A DNA stretch of 44,416 nucleotides from assembly GCA_964524025.1 (NCBI GenBank), contig CAZGBT010000008.1:1-44416 (forward strand), read 5' to 3'. The stretch is from CAZGBT01 sp964524025. Lineage in GTDB: Archaea; Aenigmatarchaeota; Aenigmatarchaeia; CG10238-14; EX4484-224. Shown one piece after another: positions 39,117 to 44,416 of the stretch. The position numbers and the translations under genes were made by a program. Below the pieces are notes generated by a model that was given only the letters and a program-made list of their open reading frames with translations, did not search any database and had not been told where the DNA came from. Each line of letters opens with the position of its first letter. Within the stretch, counting starts at the first letter, position 1.

Positions 39117-40696
39117 TATCCAGAATAGTAGCTGGCATTCTTATAAGCATTTTTGTTGCAGCTTTTCTAACAAATTTTTTACTCGGAACTTTAGAGCCAG
39201 CTAGAAGTTTTAAGTTAAATTTTACGATATGCGAACCTGGGGAAAGGAAAGGGGAATGCATCGAATGTAGTAAAACAGGTTTAGTATTTTTACCAAATGA
39301 CACTTTTTGTAAAGAAAAATATGACGAAAGCTATATTTGTACTTCTTTAGGAACTTGTATAGATACAGGTTGTAGATGCAACGCATGGGAAAATTGTGTT
39401 AAACAAGGAGCTATACCAGTTTGTGTATTAAAACCAAATACATGCTTTTGGGGTAGGAATTGTACTATTAGAATTAAAGCAAGATTTGAAGACAGGGGCG
39501 ATTATTTTGATAGAGATTCTTTTGCTGGTTATTTAATAATTATTCATCCAGATCGTGAAATTCCTTTAGCGAAAATACCATGTTATTTGAACGAGACAAA
39601 AAGAATTTTATACAAGGCAGTTTACGATTGCCGTTTTGATCCGCTAAAGCTGGAGTTATTTTCTTCTGAAAAACCTTACGAAGCCTATTTCTTTTGGAGG
39701 AATGGTTTTAAAGAAATTAGTTTTTATATAGTTCCGAATAAAAAAGCAAAGAATTTTTTTGAAGCGGAAGCTTATTTTAAAGAATCAAAAGACCTTGAGA
39801 TGGAGGTAGAAAGTGTTTGGAGTGAGAAAGGGAAATGGAAATTTTGCGAATGGGAATATGGACCAGATCCTACGACACCAGAAACATGCTCATGTTTTAA
39901 GGAAGATCACCCGACTTACACAGCTATTAAATTTAGGCTTAGAGGAAGTTTAAAGGGTAGATTTTTAGTTTGCTTCGAATTTATAAATTCAACGATTCCA
40001 ATACCAGCTTCTACTCTTTGGAGCGTAAAATTAAATGAGCTTAACTATTTAAGAGAGAATTTAGGAAGTTATTATGGTGGTTCAAACATTTATGTTTATA
40101 ACTGTTTTGTTGTAGATAAAGATGAGTATTCGGAATTGTTTATCAGAAGACCTATCTTGGTTTATGAAGATTATGATTATGTTAATGTAAGCGAGGATGG
40201 AGAGATTTATAGAAATACATACGTTAACGTAACTTTTGTCGTTTTCAATTTAACCGATGAAGAAATAAGCTTACCTGACGATATAATTTATGTTTCATCT
40301 CCTGCTGATTCGGTTAGAGAAAGAGTTGTTTGTACTTCAACCGAAGAGTATGAATTAAAAGATGGAGGTTGTGGTCATGATATACCTATTTGCTGCGTTA
40401 GGGGCTGTACAGGAATTGAAAACGTTATAGAAGTCGAAACTTGTTATGATTTAAACGAAGATGAAGTTTTTCCTTCGACTTGTATAGATAAACCTGCTGA
40501 AGAAAGAGGTATGCCGAGACAAATTGGTTGCAGTAAGTGCTGTAGGACTTGTTGCAATGTGGTAGGAAATTCATGTAATGAATGCGCAGAAGTACCTTGT
40601 AACATATTCTGTGGAGGTTTTGGTCCATCTAGTTGGTGGGAGTGTTGCAAATGTATCAATCCATATTATGAGGATGAATGTGAATGCGGAGGTTGA
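39113..40696 (+). CDS. Cysteine-rich secreted or membrane-anchored protein (527 aa, 40 Cys)
   Basis: A GTG-started protein with an N-terminal membrane helix (residues 4-25). The first 120 residues carry twelve cysteines in short-spaced pairs (GECIEC, GCRCNAWENC). A beta-rich middle with NVT/NLT sequons follows. The last 120 residues hold 21 cysteines, with CSKCCRTCCNVVGNSCNEC and WWECCKC. Disulfide-stabilised adhesin or a metal-binding tip is plausible; no family recognised. Overlap with the preceding gene (GTGA) shows co-translation. Confidence 0.85.
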   Translation: MISRIVAGILISIFVAAFLTNFLLGTLEPARSFKLNFTICEPGERKGECIECSKTGLVFLPNDTFCKEKYDESYICTSLGTCIDTGCRCNAWENCVKQGAIPVCVLKPNTCFWGRNCTIRIKARFEDRGDYFDRDSFAGYLIIIHPDREIPLAKIPCYLNETKRILYKAVYDCRFDPLKLELFSSEKPYEAYFFWRNGFKEISFYIVPNKKAKNFFEAEAYFKESKDLEMEVESVWSEKGKWKFCEWEYGPDPTTPETCSCFKEDHPTYTAIKFRLRGSLKGRFLVCFEFINSTIPIPASTLWSVKLNELNYLRENLGSYYGGSNIYVYNCFVVDKDEYSELFIRRPILVYEDYDYVNVSEDGEIYRNTYVNVTFVVFNLTDEEISLPDDIIYVSSPADSVRERVVCTSTEEYELKDGGCGHDIPICCVRGCTGIENVIEVETCYDLNEDEVFPSTCIDKPAEERGMPRQIGCSKCCRTCCNVVGNSCNECAEVPCNIFCGGFGPSSWWECCKCINPYYEDECECGG

Positions 40697-40728
40697 ATTT
40701 TTTTAGTTACGTATGGATAATTTAAATT

Positions 40729-41064
40729 ATGAAGGGAATTGCAATAAGGACACTTGCTTTATTGGTGATGGCAGTAGTAGCTATAGGTGGGGTTTCCTAT
40801 TTGCTTTTAATTCACTGGAGAAGGGTCGGTGGCGCAGCAGATTATAATTATTGCGTAAGTAGAGTAATGTCTGCATGCTCTTTCTGCAGCGATAAATCTA
40901 ATTGCGAGGTTGTTTACGAAGACGAATCAATAGCGAAGAGTTGCTATGATTTATTGCCTTATAGACAAGATCAAATGAAAAAGAAGGATGGTACTAACTG
41001 CAACCCTGGCGATGACGATTGTGTAGTAATCACTGTTAGTTGCGACGACTACACAGCATCCTAA
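40729..41064 (+). CDS. Small Cys-rich pilin-like protein A (111 aa)
   Basis: The start MKGIAIRTLALLVMAV leads into one membrane helix to about residue 28. A compact domain with eight cysteines follows: YCVSRVMSACSFCSDKSNCE, then SCYDLLPY, NCNPGDDDC and VSCDDY. The C-x7-C-x2-C-x5-C-E core is shared with the next gene (41086), so they are paralogues. Lys-Gly before the helix suggests prepilin-peptidase processing, though the Glu at +5 is missing. Minor pilin is inferred. Confidence 0.75.
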   Translation: MKGIAIRTLALLVMAVVAIGGVSYLLLIHWRRVGGAADYNYCVSRVMSACSFCSDKSNCEVVYEDESIAKSCYDLLPYRQDQMKKKDGTNCNPGDDDCVVITVSCDDYTAS

Positions 41065-41085
41065 GCTTAAGAAAAGTTAAAAATT

Positions 41086-41352
41086 ATGCAAAAATCTCTT
41101 TCTACTCTTTGGTTTGGCTTAGTAGTATTTTTAATAGCAGCTGCTGTTGTTGCTTCCATTATTTTTTATAATCTAAGAACAGGAACTTCGTTTTTCAATG
41201 CAACAGATTGTCAGGTTCAAGCTGCTCGTGCATGTAACGATTGTGCATTTTATGGTAGAGAAAACGAATGTGAGAATCAACTTTCTGAGTACTGCAAAAA
41301 CATCTTAAACGAAAAAGATCAATACTTACATTGCGATAGATATCTTAAATGA
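41086..41352 (+). CDS. Small Cys-rich pilin-like protein B (88 aa)
   Basis: One N-terminal membrane helix (residues 8-28, LWFGLVVFLIAAAVVASIIF) and six cysteines. The core DCQVQAARACNDC-x8-CE matches the C-x7-C-x2-C pattern of the preceding gene, followed by EYC and LHC. The TGA overlaps the next start (ATGA). A minor pilin or pseudopilin role is inferred from anchor, size and context. Confidence 0.73.
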   Translation: MQKSLSTLWFGLVVFLIAAAVVASIIFYNLRTGTSFFNATDCQVQAARACNDCAFYGRENECENQLSEYCKNILNEKDQYLHCDRYLK

Positions 41353-41840
41353 AAGGTATAACTATAGCTCTAGACGTAGTGGTACCTTTAATTATTCTCA
41401 CAATTTCAGCTTTAATTTTTGCTTACGCTCTCTGGAATGTTTGGTTATATTATGCACATCCTTGCTATAGAATTCAATTCGATGAATTCAGGAATTTTGA
41501 AGCAGAAGTAAGTGGCTTAATAACAGGCAGTAAAAGGGTAAACTTCACTATTTATAGTGAAAAAATATTGGCTAAATTTGAACTTCCATTTTTTGGAGAA
41601 AGAAAAATAAAAATCGAATGTGAAATTCAACCTTACTTAACAAGAGATGTTTTTTGCGTTAACATTACAAGAAAATTCTTTCTTAGCGAAGTAGGTAGAA
41701 GTGATTTGTGTATAAGGAATGTAAGGGTTTTTAATCGTGTTGGAAAGATCGAGAAGGGTTATGTATATCAAATTTTAATAGAAGTTGTCGATTCCCTTAA
41801 GATTTTAACTATAGAGAAAAAATTTAGTTATGGGAGTTAA
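41349..41840 (+). CDS. Pilin-like single-TM protein (163 aa)
   Basis: Starts MKGITIALDVVVPLII, again with Lys-Gly ahead of one membrane helix that extends to about residue 35. The outer domain is beta-rich (KIKIECEIQPYL, VYQILIEVVDSL) with cysteines near 38, 91, 103 and 121 and NFT/NIT sequons. Not recognised. The 11-base overlap with the next gene and 4-base overlap with the previous one place it in the same coupled operon. Confidence 0.73.
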   Translation: MKGITIALDVVVPLIILTISALIFAYALWNVWLYYAHPCYRIQFDEFRNFEAEVSGLITGSKRVNFTIYSEKILAKFELPFFGERKIKIECEIQPYLTRDVFCVNITRKFFLSEVGRSDLCIRNVRVFNRVGKIEKGYVYQILIEVVDSLKILTIEKKFSYGS

Positions 41841-42204
41841 ATGGTCTTTTACTTTTTTTGTTTGGTTTCTTTTTGCCATTATATTAGCATTTCTTTTTAG
41901 CTGGCTAATAGGTAAATTTGCAACTCAGAGTTGTTTAAAAAAGCATCTTTCACTTTTTATAGATTTTATGAGGAAGGCCGAGGAAATGCCAATAGGTTCT
42001 ACTTACATAAGGTTTATAGAGATAGAAGATTGTGTGGATTTTGTTAATGTAAGCGGAGGAAAAAGAATTTGCATAACAGCAGAAGGAGAAGCAGAGTGTT
42101 TTAATTCTTCGATTAGATTTATTTTTCCAGAAGACAAGAAAGAAATAGGTCCTGGCATTTATAAAGTAACTATTTCAGCCCAAGAAATTAAGCTAGAGAA
42201 ATAA
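41830..42204 (+). CDS. Single-TM protein (124 aa) of the pilus-like operon
   Basis: An N-terminal membrane helix (residues 5-27, WSFTFFVWFLFAIILAFLFS) is followed by a small outer domain with four cysteines (QSCLKK, EDCVDF, KRICITAEGEAECF) and NVS/NSS sequons. Unrecognised. Its short beta-rich outer part resembles the neighbouring pilin-like proteins in size and layout. Confidence 0.7.
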   Translation: MGVKWSFTFFVWFLFAIILAFLFSWLIGKFATQSCLKKHLSLFIDFMRKAEEMPIGSTYIRFIEIEDCVDFVNVSGGKRICITAEGEAECFNSSIRFIFPEDKKEIGPGIYKVTISAQEIKLEK

Positions 42205-42214
42205 AATATTAAAT

Positions 42215-42652
42215 GTGAGATTAACTATCATAAAAGTCGTATCTTTAATTTCTAGTTTTTTCTTCATAGCATTCTTAGTTAAATGGTTAATTTCAAACTT
42301 TATGTTCCTTGCTGAATATTTAACTCTTTCTCCAGCAGAAATTATGGCTAAGCAATTAAGAGCAGTTATAGATTCTATTTTTATAGCACCAGCTAGCAAT
42401 ATGTTTTTCAGTCTAAACTTAACTCCACCTTCAGGTTATTATCATGTATGCCTAAATAAATCTTACATAGCTGTTTACTCTTCTTTTCGAATACAGTTCG
42501 CACCAACTTATTATTCAGCTAAATTGCTTTCAAACGCTTCTCTATGTTTTTATCAAGAATTTACAAAAGAATTTCCTTTTGCTGTTATAAACATTTCAAA
42601 AAATGAAGAGAGTATTAGGATAGAAGCCGCTTTACACGAATGCGTTTGCTAA
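42215..42652 (+). CDS. Single-TM protein (145 aa) of the pilus-like operon
   Basis: GTG start (an overlapping ATG is followed at once by TGA). One membrane helix at residues about 8-31 (VSLISSFFFIAFLVKWLISN) is followed by an outer domain with cysteines near 78, 109, 143 and 145 (HVCLNKSYIAVYSS, ASLCFYQEF, HECVC). Contains NKS, NAS and NIS sequons. Unrecognised. One base separates its stop from the next start. Confidence 0.7.
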   Translation: MRLTIIKVVSLISSFFFIAFLVKWLISNFMFLAEYLTLSPAEIMAKQLRAVIDSIFIAPASNMFFSLNLTPPSGYYHVCLNKSYIAVYSSFRIQFAPTYYSAKLLSNASLCFYQEFTKEFPFAVINISKNEESIRIEAALHECVC

Positions 42653-42653
42653 C

Positions 42654-43457
42654 ATGTTTTCAGAACTTTTGACTATAGCTATAACTTTCGGTCTAGTTTT
42701 AGCTTTTGTGCACATTATGGGTGGAAGATTCTTAGAAGTTAAAGTAATAAAACAAGAATTAGACGCTTCAAGAGACGCAACACTCTTCCTCCAAGCTTTA
42801 TTAACAAGGTCTGATATCTTAGTAAAAGATTCAATCGGTTCTAAAATACCTTATGTAGTAAATAATACTTCCTTAACTCTTTCTAATATAGAAAAATTTT
42901 ATTTAAACAACTTTCCTTCGGTAGAATTTAAGTTAGAGATATTTAATTCAACTTCCATAAATTTTAGCTATCAATTTGATTTTCTAAATTTCAACTTTTC
43001 TTCAGCATGCCTTTCTCAGTTCTATAAACCAGTATTTTCTGATACAAGAATTTTGCTTTGTAACGATTCTTTGCTAGAATGCTACCCTGCGACGGCAAGA
43101 ATAATTGGTTTTAGGTCACCTTTAACTCTTATAGCAGATGAGCTATCAAAAGCATGTATAAGAAAAAGAATGGAAAGGGTAAAATTTGTTAGATACATTC
43201 CAATAGACTATTCACAAATAGCAAGATGTCCAGCAGAACCATGCTGTGGTATCAATATTACAGATTCCAAAATTTGTTCTTGTATTGAAATAAAGGGTAG
43301 AAAAAAATTTGTTTGCTTTCCTACAGCTTGTAAGGATGATAAGGTCGAAATTACTGCTAGATATCCTTCAGGATTCTGCGATTACGCAGTCGTAAATTCC
43401 ACAGGTTTTGAAGTCTTTCTCGAAATACCAGCTGATTATATAGGGGTAGTTTCATGA
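42654..43457 (+). CDS. Single-TM Cys-containing surface protein (267 aa)
   Basis: An N-terminal membrane helix (residues 3-22, SELLTIAITFGLVLAFVHIM) precedes an outer domain that has several NTS/NFS/NIT sequons. A late cysteine cluster reads CPAEPCCGINITDSKICSC, followed by FVCFPTACKDD and SGFCDY. No family recognised. The TGA overlaps the next ATG (ATGA). Surface-exposed pilus component inferred from context. Confidence 0.72.
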   Translation: MFSELLTIAITFGLVLAFVHIMGGRFLEVKVIKQELDASRDATLFLQALLTRSDILVKDSIGSKIPYVVNNTSLTLSNIEKFYLNNFPSVEFKLEIFNSTSINFSYQFDFLNFNFSSACLSQFYKPVFSDTRILLCNDSLLECYPATARIIGFRSPLTLIADELSKACIRKRMERVKFVRYIPIDYSQIARCPAEPCCGINITDSKICSCIEIKGRKKFVCFPTACKDDKVEITARYPSGFCDYAVVNSTGFEVFLEIPADYIGVVS

Positions 43458-43885
43458 AATCCTTACTAACAACTCTTTTTATAGTCTTTTGCATTGTAAT
43501 AATTTTAACGTCTGTAATATTCTACTACGCTTTTAAAGTTAGGATTTCCATGCTAATAAGAGAAAAATTTGAATGGAATAAGGACATAAATTTGCTTAGC
43601 TATCTTTTATTAGCTAAATGTAAGAATGTAACTTTCTCGGAAATTTTAGCAAAATCTTATGTTGAATCTAAGCTACCTCAAGAATATTCTGATTGTTTAA
43701 ATATGTTGGTTAAGGATTCATGTGTTTCTATTAAGCTAGGCTTGTGGGAGATTGCAAGAAATTGCCAAAAATTTAAACCCTCGCTAGAAGAAAAAATCCC
43801 ACTTTTAGTTTACTTATTTGGAATTGGAAATAGGCCGCCTACCTACTTAGTTTGGAGAACTTTGACAATAAGAGCTGGAAAATGA
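43454..43885 (+). CDS. Single-TM protein (143 aa) of the pilus-like operon
   Basis: An N-terminal membrane helix (residues 5-26, LTTLFIVFCIVIILTSVIFY) is followed by a short mixed outer domain with cysteines in LLAKCKNVTF, YSDCLNM, KDSCVS and ARNCQKF. Unrecognised. It is coupled at both ends by 4-base ATGA overlaps. Confidence 0.7.
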   Translation: MKSLLTTLFIVFCIVIILTSVIFYYAFKVRISMLIREKFEWNKDINLLSYLLLAKCKNVTFSEILAKSYVESKLPQEYSDCLNMLVKDSCVSIKLGLWEIARNCQKFKPSLEEKIPLLVYLFGIGNRPPTYLVWRTLTIRAGK

Positions 43886-44416
43886 AGGGATCTATTCATC
43901 TAATATTAGTTTCGCTTGCTATGCTTGCAATAGTTGAATACTTTATTTTTCATTACGCATTTCAGGAATCAATTCAAAGGGTGATACTTTCGAGAGAAAC
44001 TTTTTTATTAAAAAGAATGTTAAGGTTCGATTCGATTCTTAAAAATATCTATGCGGGTTTGAATTTAATAGCTTCTCAAGCAATAGAACTATATTGCATA
44101 AAAAATGGAAGGATTGAGAGGAATATAGAAAGTTTAGATAAGAGTTGGGGCGAATATATAGCTGACATAAACGATTATTTTAAGCAAACTAGCTATTCAT
44201 TTTTAGTCGAGTTTAATCGAAAATTGGATGAGTTAGAATTATTTTTGTTAGGATCGTATGAAGCTTCTATAGATTTTGATGATAATTTTTATAAAGCATC
44301 TGTAAGCAAATTCCTAATTAATTATTCAGCCTCTAATTTTTACATGCTAAATAAATTTTCGCCAACTTTTAAAGTAAAAAGTTGTTTTAGAAAAGTTTTT
44401 CAAAAAGCTAAAGAAA
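43882..44416 (+). CDS. Single-TM protein, 3' end beyond the window
   Basis: An open frame of at least 178 residues that runs off the window. It starts MKGSIHLILVSLAMLAIVEY, the fifth small protein of this locus with Lys-Gly just before or near the membrane helix. The visible outer part is helical and beta-mixed (LKRMLRFDSILKNIYAGLNL, IENIESLDKSW-like NIESLDKSWGEYIADIND). Only a few cysteines (YCIK, KSCF). The start overlaps the preceding stop (ATGA). Confidence 0.7.
   Translation, partial: MKGSIHLILVSLAMLAIVEYFIFHYAFQESIQRVILSRETFLLKRMLRFDSILKNIYAGLNLIASQAIELYCIKNGRIERNIESLDKSWGEYIADINDYFKQTSYSFLVEFNRKLDELELFLLGSYEASIDFDDNFYKASVSKFLINYSASNFYMLNKFSPTFKVKSCFRKVFQKAKE

Overview
This is a 44.4 kb, AT-rich stretch of an archaeal chromosome. 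The archaeal assignment rests on several genes: histone, RadA, RPA, AglB, Hjc, a Hel308-type helicase, separate Kae1 and Bud32, S3Ae, diphthine synthase, Trm5/Taw2 methyltransferases, a PolD-type small subunit and family B polymerase. Compact spacing (many 4-nt ATGA overlaps), tiny intergenic gaps, paralogous 5-TM proteins and coiled-coil proteins beside a pilus-type ATPase suggest a DPANN lineage (for example Aenigmarchaeota or a Nanoarchaeota relative). That placement is inference; there is no rRNA to confirm it. Two intron-less tRNAs are about 67-70% G+C in an AT-rich genome, which hints at thermophily.

Layout. 1-1240: a two-gene accessory operon of uncertain function. 1366-8611: tRNA-Pro, Hel308 helicase, Kae1, PRC-barrel protein, RNA 2',3'-cyclic phosphodiesterase, a minus-strand run Hjc / CBS-zinc ribbon / four-CBS protein / Toprim protein, a metallophosphoesterase and a zinc ribbon-winged helix protein. 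8612-12845: a very AT-rich control region with a 17-bp palindrome and three 21-bp tandem repeats, then a small winged-helix gene, a DP1-like polymerase small subunit without its phosphoesterase motifs, and a family B DNA polymerase ending in a four-cysteine zinc module. 12838-19344: a divergent SecD-like membrane protein and an N-glycosylation island (GT4, GT39-type, AglB). 19388-24667: histone-RPA-RadA operon, a 42-residue zinc-ribbon gene on the opposite strand, Bud32, a two-TM protein, ribosomal proteins S15 and S3Ae, a site-2-type protease and tRNA-Leu. 24708-27914: Taw2-type and Trm5-type tRNA methyltransferases (convergent), a PPP-family phosphatase and diphthine synthase.

27888-44416 is one large surface-apparatus locus that continues past the window. 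On the minus strand are two paralogous 5-TM proteins and two coiled-coil proteins. Divergently on the plus strand are a type IV pilus/archaellum-type ATPase, a double-GspF membrane platform protein, three tiny membrane proteins (one with a class III pilin-like N-terminus), an unrecognised soluble protein bracketed by 24-bp direct repeats, a 1084-residue membrane-anchored protein with a glycine-zipper segment, a 40-cysteine secreted protein, and at least eight small proteins each with one N-terminal membrane segment. Several of these begin Met-Lys-Gly.

The two most notable points are these. First, the PolB with a C-terminal zinc module sits beside a phosphoesterase-less DP1, an arrangement resembling eukaryotic replicative polymerases with their inactive B-subunits. 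Second, the pilus-like locus has cysteine-rich, sequon-rich cargo. Its N-x-S/T sites are plausible substrates of the AglB encoded in the same window.
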